Positions 25,651-34,225 are shown, counted from the first letter of the stretch. The stretch is 64,000 nt of DNA from CAVVYV01 sp963818205 (GCA_963818205.1 CAWFRG010000016.1:1-64000), one strand, 5' to 3'. The notes: a model not told the origin generated them from the letters alone. Numbers and translations: made by a program.

Positions 25651-26315
25651 GGTTTGCTGTCTCCTGGCTCGGCGGTCTCCCGGATGCCCGCCCGGCGGAG
25701 AGCGGCGCGCTTGTCCTCAAGGCTGGCGCCGCCCGAGGCCGGCTCGGCGTCTCGGACGGGCTCGTAGGTGAGGATGGCGATGCCGTCACGGAGGGTCTGG
25801 GCGTCGAGGAGGCGCATGGGTTTCTTGTCGCTGGTCTCGCCGAAGAGGCGCGCGCCGGCGCCGAGCACGACCGGGAAGAGCTTCAGCCGCAGCTCGTCGA
25901 CGAGGTCGTGCTCGATCAGCGTGCGTGCGAGCTGGAAGCTGGCGGGGACGTTGATATCCCCGTCGAGCTCGTGCTTCAACTTTGCGACCTCGTCGATGAC
26001 GTCGCCCTTTAGGACCGTCGAGTTGTTCCAGTCGGGATCTGCGAGGGTCGAGGACACGACGTACTTGGGCAGCCTGTTCAACCTGTCGGCCAACTCGCCG
26101 CTCCGGGATGGCCACCGCGCGGCGAGCCACTCGTAGCTGCGCCGGCCCAGCAGCAGCGCCTCGGTGCCGAGCGCCTCGTCGAGCGCGACCTTGGCCAGCT
26201 CTGGGAGGGCCGCGATCCGTCCGACCCAGCCGCCGCGCGTGAAGCCCTCGTCACCGGCGGGGTCTTGGATGACTCCGTCGAGCGAGACGTTGTCGCTGAT
26301 GATGACCTTTCCCAT
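25647..26315 (-). CDS. Dihydrofolate-reductase-like (RibD C-terminal domain) protein
   Basis: A 222-residue stand-alone RibD-C/DHFR-fold protein. The N-terminus MGKVIISDNVSLDGVIQDP is diagnostic, LLLGRRSYEWLAARWPSR follows, then YVVSSTLADPDW and DINVPASFQLARTLIEHDLV, and LFPVVLGAGARLFGE closes the fold. Family members are called deaminase-reductase-like; the substrate is not known. The C-terminal 35 residues, rich in Arg, Glu and Ala, are an extension. It is coupled to the NmrA-like gene downstream. Confidence 0.9.
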   Translation of the reverse strand: MGKVIISDNVSLDGVIQDPAGDEGFTRGGWVGRIAALPELAKVALDEALGTEALLLGRRSYEWLAARWPSRSGELADRLNRLPKYVVSSTLADPDWNNSTVLKGDVIDEVAKLKHELDGDINVPASFQLARTLIEHDLVDELRLKLFPVVLGAGARLFGETSDKKPMRLLDAQTLRDGIAILTYEPVRDAEPASGGASLEDKRAALRRAGIRETAEPGDSKP

Positions 26316-26411
26316 TTCGATTGTCCTTTCGTTGGTGTTGTCAGCTACCGCCGCCGCGGGCGGCGTGGGTGGCGAGAATGCGTGTGCTCTGGCTCATTCG
26401 TTGTCCTCTCC

Positions 26412-27927
26412 TCAGTCCCTGGCGCTGGTCGCTGGGGCCGGCTCCAGGTGCTGCTGCGGTGCTGTCCGCGACCGGCCGGGGAGCAGGAGCGCGAGCGCCA
26501 TGCCGATCGCGGCCAGCACGACGAGGGCCAGGAAGGCGGACTGGAAGCCCTCGTTCAGCACGACGAGCTGATTCGCGCCTTCGTTCGCCGCCAGGTAGTC
26601 CTGGGAGCGGGAGACGGCAACCGTCGTGACGATGGCGACGCCGAGCGCTCCGCCGATCTGGAGGGCGGTGTTATTGAGGCCCGAGGCGAGCCCTGACTCG
26701 TGCTCGGCGACGCCCGCGAGCGCCGCGACCGTGGCGGTCACGAAGGCGAGGCCGGTCCCTGAACCGAAGACGAGCAGCCCGAAGAAGATGTCTCCGAGGT
26801 AGCTGCCGCCTACGGAGACCTGCGAGAGCAGGAGCGACCCCGAGCCCATGAGCGCCAAGCCCGTCGCGGCGACCGGCCGGAAGCCGACCTTGCCGACCGC
26901 GCCCTGAGCCGACGATCGCGCCGACCGTGACCGCAACCGCGAGCACGACCGAGCTGAGCCCGAACTTGACCGCCGAGTAGTCGAGCACCTGCTGCGCGTA
27001 GAGCGTGAGAACGAACGGCATCCCGACCGCGACGGCGCCGACGAGGAGCATCACCGCGTTCGCGCCGACGATCGTGCGTGAGCGGAGGAAGCGGAGCGGC
27101 ACGAGCGGCGCGGGGTGGCGCGACTCGATCAGCGCGAAGGCAGCAAGCAGCACGGCCGAGCCGGCGAACAGGAGGATCGTCCGCAGGTCGCCCCAGCCGA
27201 CGTCCGGCGCCTCGACGACCGCGTAGACGAGCAGGACGAGCGCACCGGTGATGGTGAGCGCCCCGCCGGGGTCGTAGCTTCGCCGCGTCAGCGCGGCCCG
27301 GCTCTCGCGCAGGAGCAGGGGCGAAAGCGCGAGCGCGGCCAGCCCGAGGGGGATGTTGATGAAGAAGATCCACTCCCAGCCGGGGCCGTCGACCAGCGGG
27401 CCGCCGATCAGCCACGCCGCGGCGGCGCCGATGCCGCCCAGCGAGCCCCAGATCCCGAGCGCCTTGTTCCGCTCGGAGCCCTCCGGGAAGGTCGTGGAGA
27501 CGATCGAGAGGGCGGTCGGGGTCATGATCGCGGCGCCGACGCCCTGGACCACGCGGGCCGCAAGGAGCGCCGCCGGCGACCAGGCGAGCCCGCACATGAG
27601 CGACGCGGCCGTGAAGAAGAGGACACCGGTCATGAACAGGCGACGGCGCCCGAGCAGGTCGGCCGCCCGCCCTCCGAGCAAGAGCAGGCCGCCGAAGGTG
27701 AGGGCGTAGGCGCTCAGCACCCACTGGAGGCCTTGCTCCGAGAAGCCGAGGTCCGCCTGGATCGACGGCAGCGCCACGAGCACGATCGTGGCGTCGAGGA
27801 GCACCATGAAGAAGGCGCCGCAGAGGAGCGCGAGTGCCCACCAGCGGCGTGGGTCGGGTGTATTCAGTATGTCGCCTCCACCTCGTCGTGCGGAGGTGAT
27901 CGGCGGGTTGCTGCCGCTCGGCTCCAT
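26412..27927 (-). pseudogene. MFS multidrug efflux transporter (DHA2-like), one frameshift
   Basis: About 500 residues with one frame change near 26910-26920. It carries LLDATIVLVALPSIQADLGF (helix 1), GGRAADLLGRRRLFMTG (motif A), RVVQGVGAAIMTPTALSI and GSLGGIGAAAAWLIGGPLV (motif C region). After the shift it reads VGKVGFRPVAATGLALMGSG, then ESGLASGLNNTALQIGGALG. ATG 27927 is chosen because AGGAGG lies five bases upstream; the open frame further upstream runs into the divergent promoter. It is the first gene of the operon with the DHFR-like and NmrA-like genes, and is divergent from the MocR regulator that may control it. Confidence 0.8.
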
Positions 27928-28003
27928 GCATCCTCCTGGTTGTCGTTTTCGAGGTGTGCTCGTTGAGACACCGGCCATGCCCGAAATGGAACGGCAGCCG
28001 CTG

Positions 28004-28038
28004 TCGCTACCACCACGGTACTATCGAAGCGGTAGCGA
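28004..28038. promoter_or_regulatory. Operator array between the MFS operon and the MocR gene
   Basis: TCGCTACC (28004-28011) and GGTAGCGA (28031-28038) form a perfect 8-base dyad, with a third GGTA half-site at 28017-28020 inside it. TACTAT at 28019-28024 could be the -10 of the MocR gene. Mixed direct and inverted half-sites are usual for MocR/PdxR regulators, so self-control and control of the divergent pump are likely. Confidence 0.55.
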
Positions 28039-28065
28039 TTACCTGTGTCAAGGTCCAATCCAGGG

Positions 28066-29535
28066 ATGGAAAAACAGACCAATTCGGATTCCGGCTTTCC
28101 GAGCGACCTGCTCGTCGATCTGCCCAACGGGCATGGAACGGGCATTCGCGAGCGGCTCGAGGCGGCGCTGCGGAGCGGGATTCAGGGAGGTCAGCTGGTA
28201 GCCGGCGCGGCGCTGCCGCCGTCACGGGTCCTGGCTGCCGAGCTGGGGATCGCCCGTAGTGTCGTCGTCGAGGCCTACGGGAACCTTGCGGCGGATGGAT
28301 ACCTGGAGGCAAGGCCGGGAGCCGGCACCTGGGTACGCCGCGATCCGCAAGTCGGCCACGCACCGCCCGGCAACGGTGTTCCCACCCGCGCGCCGGTCGC
28401 CTCGCCTCGCTTCCAGCCTCCGCGCCGGCCCCACCCGGCCCTGGGCGCGCCGACCATCCGGTTCTTTGGTGGCCTGCCCGATCCCTCCCTCTTTCCTCGC
28501 AGGAGGTGGCTGCGTCATTACCGCTCGGCGCTGGCGGACGTCCCCGATCCCGATCTCACCTACCCGGACATGCTCGGGACCCCAAGCCTTCGGGAAGCCC
28601 TCACCGCGTACCTGGGCCGGGTGCGCGGAGTCGCAACCACGGCGGATCGAATCCTCGTCTGCTCGGGATTCACTCAGGGATTGACCCTGCTCTGCCGTGC
28701 ATTGCGGCGGCAGGGGGCGACGCGGGTGGCCGTTGAGGATCCCTGCTTCGCCCATCATCGAACGGCGATCGAGCGAACGGGGCTGGCGACGGTGCCGGTT
28801 CCGGTCGATGCCTCCGGTCTCGACCCGGACGGCCTGCCGAACGACGTCGCCGCCGTCCTGGTCGCGCCCGCCCACTCCTATCCAAGCGGCGGCACGCTGG
28901 ACGCCGGCCGCCGACACGCCCTGATCGATTGGGCCGGTCGCACCGGCGCGATCATCATCGAGGACGACTACGACTCCGAGTTCCGCTACGACCGGCAACC
29001 GATCGGGGCCCTGCAGGGGCTTGCACCCGAGCAGGTCGTCCACATCGGCTGTGCCAGCAAGACGTTCACCCCCGCCCTGCGTCTTGGCTGGATGGCTGCT
29101 CCAGGGGCTCTGATCGACGAGCTCGAGCAGGAGAAGCTCTACGACGACATGGGCTCAAATCTGCTCGACCAACTCGCCTTCGCGCGCTTCGTCGACTCTG
29201 GAGACTTCTCCCGCCATCTGCGCCGGGTTCGGCCCACTTACCGCGCCCGACGTGATGCGACGCGGAAGGCGCTGGCGCTGCATCTGCCCGAGGTGCGACC
29301 CCAGGGCGAGGCCGCGGGGCTCCACCTGCACGTGCTACTGCCGAAAGGGGTCGACGAGCTCGAGTTCGCCGCCGAGGCCTATGACCGCGGCGTGCTCGTC
29401 GAGGACGGCGCCTGGCATTGGGCCCAACCGGAGAAGGCGCCGCCTTCAATCGTCCTCGGCTACGGCAGCCTCAGCGAAGCGGTGATCCGTCGCGGGATCG
29501 GAATCCTCGCCGACGCCATGCGCGCCTGCCTCTGA
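28066..29535 (+). CDS. MocR/PdxR-type transcription regulator with aminotransferase domain
   Basis: A 489-residue fusion. The GntR-type winged helix is at about residues 25-95 (IRERLEAALRSG, LPPSRVLAAELGIARSVVVE, then YGNLAADGYLEARPGAGTWV). A fold-type I aminotransferase domain follows: GTPSLREALTAYLGRVRGV, PLP-ring Asp in IIIEDDYDSEFRY and the PLP Lys in CASKTFTPALRLGW. These regulators sense PLP or an amino acid aldimine. ATG 28066 is favoured; GTG 28045 is in frame. It faces the MFS-DHFR-NmrA operon, its probable target besides itself. Confidence 0.9.
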   Translation: MEKQTNSDSGFPSDLLVDLPNGHGTGIRERLEAALRSGIQGGQLVAGAALPPSRVLAAELGIARSVVVEAYGNLAADGYLEARPGAGTWVRRDPQVGHAPPGNGVPTRAPVASPRFQPPRRPHPALGAPTIRFFGGLPDPSLFPRRRWLRHYRSALADVPDPDLTYPDMLGTPSLREALTAYLGRVRGVATTADRILVCSGFTQGLTLLCRALRRQGATRVAVEDPCFAHHRTAIERTGLATVPVPVDASGLDPDGLPNDVAAVLVAPAHSYPSGGTLDAGRRHALIDWAGRTGAIIIEDDYDSEFRYDRQPIGALQGLAPEQVVHIGCASKTFTPALRLGWMAAPGALIDELEQEKLYDDMGSNLLDQLAFARFVDSGDFSRHLRRVRPTYRARRDATRKALALHLPEVRPQGEAAGLHLHVLLPKGVDELEFAAEAYDRGVLVEDGAWHWAQPEKAPPSIVLGYGSLSEAVIRRGIGILADAMRACL

Positions 29536-29705
29536 GGATCATCCCCAGGGGCGTCGACGTCTCAGCGGAGGGGGTGGGATTGACGCTGCTCCTCGCGGCT
29601 GTCACCGTCGCGGTGTGGCTCGCTCTTTCCCCGCGAAAGCCGCTCTCAGATTCTCAGCGCCTTTGCTGATTTTTCCGCTCCTGGCGCGAAAACGGCAGCG
29701 CAGAC

Positions 29706-29897
29706 TCAACGTCGATGAGTTTGCACCGCTGCATACGTGAATAGCAGGCCCGTTGGCAGGAGCACGCCGAGACCGATGATGGTCTCCGTAGTGGTTCCTC
29801 CGATGCCCACGTGCGCCGCGGTGTAGGTGAAAGCGAATGCCACGAGTGCCAGGGCGACGGTCTTGATGCGCCTGTTTCGTCGATCGGTCGCGCTCAT
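29706..29897 (-). CDS. Small two-span membrane protein, unknown function
   Basis: 63 residues: a basic start (MSATDRRNRRIKT) followed by two hydrophobic segments, VALALVAFAFTYTAAHVGIG and TIIGLGVLLPTGLLFTYAAV, joined by a short polar turn, ending HRR. The positive N-terminus predicts it stays inside. I do not recognise a family. Coding is supported by the clean hydrophobic pattern only; the ribosome site is weak. Confidence 0.5.
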   Translation of the reverse strand: MSATDRRNRRIKTVALALVAFAFTYTAAHVGIGGTTTETIIGLGVLLPTGLLFTYAAVQTHRR

Positions 29898-29970
29898 ACG
29901 AGCACCCTAACGGCGAACGAGTGCCGCTCATGTTCCATGCGGGGAGCGGTGAGCAGCACGTCACCTCTGA

Positions 29971-29996
29971 GTGCTGCCTTCACGCGGAAGCAGCAC
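29971..29996. repeat. Bulged hairpin GTGCTGC...GCAGCAC
   Basis: Seven base pairs plus three (TTC/GAA) around loop ACGCG, located 75 bases before the DUF899 gene. The loop core CTTCACGCGGAAG resembles that of the hairpin at 22845 and lies in the possible leader of DUF899. Confidence 0.35.
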
Positions 29997-30070
29997 CGAC
30001 AGTCACTGAGCGGCGCCGCTAGTGGCAAGATTCTCCTCTCCAGAGGTCTGGCCGACAGAGGAGGAACGCG

Positions 30071-30850
30071 ATGCCGGAGCACACAGTCGGGACCCAGGAG
30101 GAGTGGCAGGCCGAGCGAAACAAGCTGCTCGTGGAGGAGAAGGAGCTCACCCGCCGCAGCGACGAGCTCGCGCGGAAGCGCCGGGAGCTGCCGTGGGTGC
30201 CGGTTGAGAAGGACTACAGATTCGAGACCGAGGCCGGGACGAAGTCCCTCGCGGAGCTCTTCGACAGCCGCTCCCAGCTCCTCGTCTACCACATCATGTT
30301 CGGGGCGAGCTACGAGGCCGCCTGCCCCACCTGCTCGTCGATGGCCGACACCATCGACGGCGTCCTTCCGCACGTCCACGCGCGCGACGTGACGATGCTC
30401 CTCGTCTCGAACGCTCCCCTCGAGAGGCTCCTGGCGTACAAGCAGAGGATGGGCTGGAGCATTCCCTGGGCCTCGACCGCCGGCAACGACTTCAACTTCG
30501 ATCTCGGCGTCTCGTCCACCCCCGAGCAGGTGCGCGAGTTCATGGGCCCTGCGCTGGACGACCCGCCGCCGGGCCTGCGTGAGGTCGCGGCCTCCACGGG
30601 AACGGACGTGGCGGGGTACGTCGCGGAGGCGCTGGAACCGACCGCCACCGCGTTCGTGCTCGATGACGGAGCCGTCTATCGGACCTATTCGACCCAAGGT
30701 CGAGGCGTGGAGTTCCTGATGGGCTACTACCCGATCCTCGACCGGGCGCCGAAGGGGCGCGACGAGGGAGACTCGCGGGCGCCGGCGTCACTGCTCTCCT
30801 TCCGGCGACACGACGAGTACGAGGACGCCGGCGCCGGAGGAACCTCCTGA
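30071..30850 (+). CDS. DUF899 thioredoxin-like family protein
   Basis: A 259-residue protein of the DUF899 group. An N-terminal helix (WQAERNKLLVEEKELTRRSD, then ELPWVPVEKDYRF) is followed by a thioredoxin-like core with YHIMFGASYEAACPTCSSMA, in which the two Cys of CPTC sit where a redox site would be. LLVSNAPLERLLAYKQRMGW and the end YPILDRAPKGRDEG are typical. The role is not established; redox or detoxification is a guess. ATG 30071 has AGAGGAGGAA upstream. Confidence 0.9.
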   Translation: MPEHTVGTQEEWQAERNKLLVEEKELTRRSDELARKRRELPWVPVEKDYRFETEAGTKSLAELFDSRSQLLVYHIMFGASYEAACPTCSSMADTIDGVLPHVHARDVTMLLVSNAPLERLLAYKQRMGWSIPWASTAGNDFNFDLGVSSTPEQVREFMGPALDDPPPGLREVAASTGTDVAGYVAEALEPTATAFVLDDGAVYRTYSTQGRGVEFLMGYYPILDRAPKGRDEGDSRAPASLLSFRRHDEYEDAGAGGTS

Positions 30851-30903
30851 CTGGGTCGCTGGGGAGGATGGCAGCGAGCCAGCCAGATCCGCTTATGCCC
30901 CCT

Positions 30904-30953
30904 TTGCGCGAAACCCAGCACTGAGCAGCGGCAGTGCCTCTAATTGCGCATTG
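30904..30953. repeat. Two-stem repeat, copy 2
   Basis: The outer stem is GCGCGA (30906-30911) with TTGCGC (30944-30949), including one G-T wobble. The inner stem is GCACTG (30918-30923) with CAGTGC (30932-30937). It matches copy 1 at 24579. It lies 53 bases after the DUF899 stop. Confidence 0.7.
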
Positions 30954-31000
30954 CGGCAGCGCCCGCGGAGCCGTTCGGCTACTCCTGCGGGCTCCCGAAA

Positions 31001-31031
31001 GCGGGACGGGGCAGCACCGGCCCCGTCCCGC
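31001..31031 (+). terminator. Strong hairpin before the VOC gene
   Basis: GCGGGACGGGG (31001-31011) pairs perfectly with CCCCGTCCCGC (31021-31031) over 11 bases and is followed by TTCTCT. It could end the DUF899 transcript, although the T-run is poor. Confidence 0.5.
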
Positions 31032-31132
31032 TTCTCTGCTCGCGTCGATCGCTACGGAGCCGAAGTGGCGCTTATCAAAGTTCGGTACCTCGCCTGGTAC
31101 CTAGGCGTGGAGCCGCGTCCCCGCCGAGCGGC

Positions 31133-31486
31133 ATGGCCCATACTCGAGGCGTGCCCTCGCCGCTGATCGAGTTCCCCGCGGACGACCTCGAGCGCGCCCG
31201 GCGCTTCTGGCGCGGCGTGCTCGACGCCGAGCTCGCACCGAGGCCGAGCGAAGCCGGGGTGGGCTGGGAGACCGAGCGCGACGGCATGCGCCTCGGGATC
31301 CACGTGCGCGGGCAGGGCCCGGGCGATTCGGCCTCCCTTCCCTACTTCAGCGTCACCGACCTGCCGGCTGCCCTCGAGCGGGTTCGCGAGCACGGCGGCT
31401 CTGTCATCCATCCCGGTGAGCGGTGGGCGATCTGCCGCGACTCCGAGGGCAGCCCCTTCGCGCTCGCCGCGTCAGCTCCCGGCTAG
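31133..31486 (+). CDS. VOC-family protein
   Basis: A 117-residue VOC protein: PLIEFPADDLERARRFWRGV, a central WETERDGMRLGIHVRG strand pair, LPYFSVTDLPAALERVREHG and CRDSEGSPFALAAS. The one-unit size implies a dimeric active site. ATG 31133 is used; GTG 31151 also gives the usual family N-terminus. It is 62 bases upstream of the HxlR gene on the same strand. Confidence 0.83.
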   Translation: MAHTRGVPSPLIEFPADDLERARRFWRGVLDAELAPRPSEAGVGWETERDGMRLGIHVRGQGPGDSASLPYFSVTDLPAALERVREHGGSVIHPGERWAICRDSEGSPFALAASAPG

Positions 31487-31507
31487 GCCATCTTCGGTTT
31501 TCCGCCC

Positions 31508-31534
31508 TATCGCCACGATACGATCGTGTCGATA
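31508..31534. promoter_or_regulatory. Long dyad operator before the HxlR gene
   Basis: TATCG-n-CACGAT-ACG-ATCGTG-n-CGATA: inner arms at 31514-31519 and 31523-31528, outer arms at 31508-31512 and 31530-31534, all about the same centre (31521). It ends 14 bases before the HxlR start, where a self-repressing HxlR dimer would bind. Confidence 0.6.
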
Positions 31535-31548
31535 GAGGTTATGGCCTA

Positions 31549-32214
31549 ATGGAAGACGATCGGATTTACCGGCACTTCTGCATGACGGCCAGAGCCCTCG
31601 AAGTCATCGGTGAGCGCTGGTCACTGTTGGTCGTGCGCGACCTTCTATTCGGCCCACGTCGGTTCACCGATCTCGTCCGCAGCCTCAACCCGATCACGCC
31701 CACCCGGCTGACGGATCGGCTGCGAAGGCTTGAGGCGGCTGGGGTCATCGAGCGTGAGTCAGCGGAGAGCGGTCGGGAGGTGTGGTACCGGCTGACCGAT
31801 GCCGGGTTCGACCTGGCTCCTGCCATCGAAGAGCTCACCTTCTGGGGAATCGAGCACGCCAAGGAGCCTCCGCGGCCCGACGAGCCCGTCAACTCCGAGG
31901 CGGTGATGGTCGGCACCAAGGTGTGGCTCAATCGCTATGCCAGTCCGCCGGCGGATGGGCTCGTCTGGGTCTGGCGGTTTCCGGGCGGGGACTCGTACAG
32001 CCTTCGAGTCAGGGACGGAGGGTGGGAGGCCACTCGGGGCGAGGAGGAGGGCTCCGCGGTCACGGTGAACGCGACGACGGAGGCCTGGGCCACCTTTCTC
32101 ACCAGCCCGCGCGAGGAGCGACGGCTCCCGGGCAACGGCGTCGAGCTCGAAGGACCTCGGGCCGATCTCAACAGGTTCGCGAAGGCATTCAAGGCCAAGC
32201 TAGCCGCCCGCTGA
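31549..32214 (+). CDS. HxlR-family winged-helix regulator with SCP2-like C-terminal domain
   Basis: A 221-residue regulator. Residues 5-105 are the HxlR winged helix: ALEVIGERWSLLVVRDLLFG, RRFTDLVRSLNPITPTRLTD (recognition helix) and RLRRLEAAGVIERESAESG. Residues about 130-221 resemble the SCP2/sterol-carrier-like fold, with WVWRFPGGDSYSLRVRDGGW and FLTSPREERRLPGNGVELEG, probably a ligand site. HxlR proteins often sense electrophiles or quinones through Cys; here a single Cys is near the N-terminus (RHFCMTARA). ATG 31549 follows AGAGG. Confidence 0.88.
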   Translation: MEDDRIYRHFCMTARALEVIGERWSLLVVRDLLFGPRRFTDLVRSLNPITPTRLTDRLRRLEAAGVIERESAESGREVWYRLTDAGFDLAPAIEELTFWGIEHAKEPPRPDEPVNSEAVMVGTKVWLNRYASPPADGLVWVWRFPGGDSYSLRVRDGGWEATRGEEEGSAVTVNATTEAWATFLTSPREERRLPGNGVELEGPRADLNRFAKAFKAKLAAR

Positions 32215-32713
32215 TTCGCGGGAACCTTCGAGGAACGCCACGTGGCGGCTGATTTGGCAGCAGCGCGATTGCGAAGATGGCGCCGAGCACGGCACTCCGG
32301 CCCCGACCAGGCAGCCAGCTTCGAAGCCGTCGAAGAAGGCGGCGCCGGGTCCCGTAAGACCGCCCGCTGAAATGCCGGCGAGGGGGCGTCAAACGCACAC
32401 CCCGTCGCTCCCGCGTTCAAAGGCGAGCGAGCGCGTCGGCGGTCGAGTCCGCCGCGACCGCCTTGACGACAAGCAGGCACCGTGTGAACCGATTACAGAG
32501 TGCTCCCTTCGCCCCTTTCGTCCCCTGGGGGCGGCGATTGAGATCGTGCGCCAGGTCCACGAAGCGATCAACGCCGGTGAGCAGGTGACATTGGGTTGAG
32601 TCGCTCGATCCTGAGGTCGTTTGGGATCCAGAACCCGAAAAGCGCCCGATCCCCGCACCTCGGGCGCCTGCCGACTGGTTTGGTGAAAGCCTCGGCGCTC
32701 GAGGCCCGAACCT
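32215..32713. other. Gene-free stretch with an NTF2-like stub
   Basis: No intact gene in 499 bases. At 32534-32599 the + strand reads IEIVRQVHEAINAGEQVTLG and a stop, resembling the opening helix of NTF2/SnoaL-type proteins (EIVRxxxEAxNxGD) with nothing after it, probably another remnant. A hairpin at 32642 follows. Confidence 0.4.
32642..32667. terminator. Hairpin GCGCCCGA...TCGGGCGC
   Basis: Eight perfect base pairs with a ten-base loop, 47 bases beyond the stop of the minus-strand hydrolase gene. No T-tract on either side, so termination is plausible but unproven. Confidence 0.4.
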
Positions 32714-33661
32714 CTAGCGAAGGCCCTCGATCAGCTCGGCGAGGCGCCTGGGCTGCTCCACCGTGGCGAGGTGGCCACCAGGAAGCCCTGTGGACTCGAC
32801 CGCATCGCTGAGCCGCTCCCGAGCCAGGCGCAGTTGCCTTGCCTCGAATCGATCCTCGCTGCAGCCGACGACGTGGAAACGCACTGCTCCCCCGAGCTCC
32901 GCGGCGAGGCGCGCCAGATCCCAGCGTGCGGCGTGCTCGCGGTGCTCGTCGACGAAGGCGGCCGTCGCGGGCAGTACGCGGACCCCTTCGCGCCGGCTGA
33001 TCGCCTGATAAGCCTGCGCGAGCTCGGCCGCGGTGACGCGATAAGAGCGGGAGAACACCGGCCGGAAGAAGGGAGCGAACGCGCGCCTCGAGTGCTGCCC
33101 GACCCACGTGAGCGGTCCGCCCGCGCGCGACTTGAACAGCGGCGTCGTGAACCACGGGTGTGTGTGGCCGTCGGCGAAGAGGCCACCGTTCGCCAGTAGG
33201 CAGGTATGGATCACCGTTCCAGGATCCTCGCCCGCCCTCTGCCGCTCGATCCGCCTCGCAAGGAGCTCGAGGCTGACGATGCACGAGTAGTCGAAGGCAA
33301 CGACGACGGTCGCTTCGACCGACCTTGCTCGCCACAGCGCCTCGACGAGGTCGGCCCGCTCATAGGTCGAATACGGGTGTTCAAGCGGTTTGTCGGAATC
33401 GCCGTGCCCGACGTAATCGAGGAAGAGGCGGTCGGCGTCGCTTCGCTTGGCGAGCTCCGCATCCACCTTTGCCCAGCCGAAGGACCCATCCGGCCACCCA
33501 GGGAGGAACGTCAGCGTCGTGCCGCCGCCGGAAGCGTGCCTGACGAACACGCGCAGCGGGGAGCTGTCATCGAAGCTCGCGCACTCGGGATCGTAGGGCA
33601 GGCGTTCGCCGCCCGAGAACCACTCCTCCGCGCTGACTAGTCGCCCGTGCTCAGCAGCCAT
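32714..33661 (-). CDS. Alpha/beta hydrolase, dehalogenase/epoxide-hydrolase-like
   Basis: A 315-residue alpha/beta hydrolase. LTFLPGWPDGSFGWAKV holds the oxyanion region and FLDYVGHGDSDKP the next loop. At the nucleophile position the sequence is VVVAFDYSCIVSLELLAR, matching the HDxG-type elbow of haloalkane dehalogenases and epoxide hydrolases with Asp as nucleophile. The terminal His is in GLPGGHLATVEQP. The chain starts at ATG 33661 with GAGGAC upstream. Which substrate is used is unknown. Confidence 0.82.
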   Translation of the reverse strand: MAAEHGRLVSAEEWFSGGERLPYDPECASFDDSSPLRVFVRHASGGGTTLTFLPGWPDGSFGWAKVDAELAKRSDADRLFLDYVGHGDSDKPLEHPYSTYERADLVEALWRARSVEATVVVAFDYSCIVSLELLARRIERQRAGEDPGTVIHTCLLANGGLFADGHTHPWFTTPLFKSRAGGPLTWVGQHSRRAFAPFFRPVFSRSYRVTAAELAQAYQAISRREGVRVLPATAAFVDEHREHAARWDLARLAAELGGAVRFHVVGCSEDRFEARQLRLARERLSDAVESTGLPGGHLATVEQPRRLAELIEGLR

Positions 33662-33869
33662 AGTCGCGACGGTCCTCGCGGATCTGCTGGCCCTCGGACC
33701 GTCCCCGAACGTGTCCGCGCCAGTGAAGAGTGGGACTGCGACTGAAAGACCCGCAACGATGCCCGGTGCTCAAAGGTTCCCGAATGTGCTGCCTCAGCCA
33801 TTGGAGGTACCGCCTTCTCGTATCGCAGGGCCCAATCGTTGATCCGGCACGGACCAAGCGAGTCCCGGC

Positions 33870-34157
33870 CTAGCCGGTCATCACCTCACGCGCCTCGAGG
33901 ACCTCGAACGGGGGGGGCTGCGCTCCCTCGGGCGGCGGGCCCATCGCCTCGACTATCGCGGCGCCGAGGCGGCCGTTCAGGAAGCTCTCCCACTTCTCCT
34001 TGGACTCCCAGATGTCGACGACCTTTATCTTGCCGTTGCCGGACTCCGCCCCGGCGTGCGCGATCAGCCCGTCCGGCACCTCGCCTCCGAGCTTCTCGTT
34101 CACCTGGTCGTACTGGTCAGTTGTCGCCTCGAACTCCTGGATCACGATCACGGCCAT
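33870..34157 (-). CDS. Small dimeric alpha/beta-barrel (ABM-like) protein
   Basis: 95 residues: MAVIVIQEFEATTDQYDQVN, KIKVVDIWESKEKWESFLNG and a Pro-rich end (GPPPEGAQPPPFEV). The layout of a strand, a helix with Tyr/Gln, then V-D-I-W-E-S-K-E-x-W is that of ABM/EthD-type proteins, which act as cofactor-less monooxygenases or unknown stress proteins. ATG 34157 has AGGAGA upstream. A long inverted repeat at 34226 lies in its promoter region. Confidence 0.75.
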   Translation of the reverse strand: MAVIVIQEFEATTDQYDQVNEKLGGEVPDGLIAHAGAESGNGKIKVVDIWESKEKWESFLNGRLGAAIVEAMGPPPEGAQPPPFEVLEAREVMTG

Positions 34158-34225
34158 GCCTGGTCTCCTTCTTGGTTGCTTGACTGCCCGGTGCCGATGC
34201 TTGTCGGCATCGTTATCCCGAGCAT

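Noticed and set aside
29574..29669. A 31-codon frame with a hydrophobic helix (VGLTLLLAAVTVAVWLAL)
   Set aside because: The ribosome site is too close to the GTG, the peptide has no recognisable relatives and it overlaps a hairpin; too weak to call a gene.
24579..30953. Two-stem repeats as integron attC sites flanking gene cassettes
   Set aside because: They lack the GTTRRRY/RYYYAAC core sites, neighbouring genes face both ways, and no integrase gene is present.
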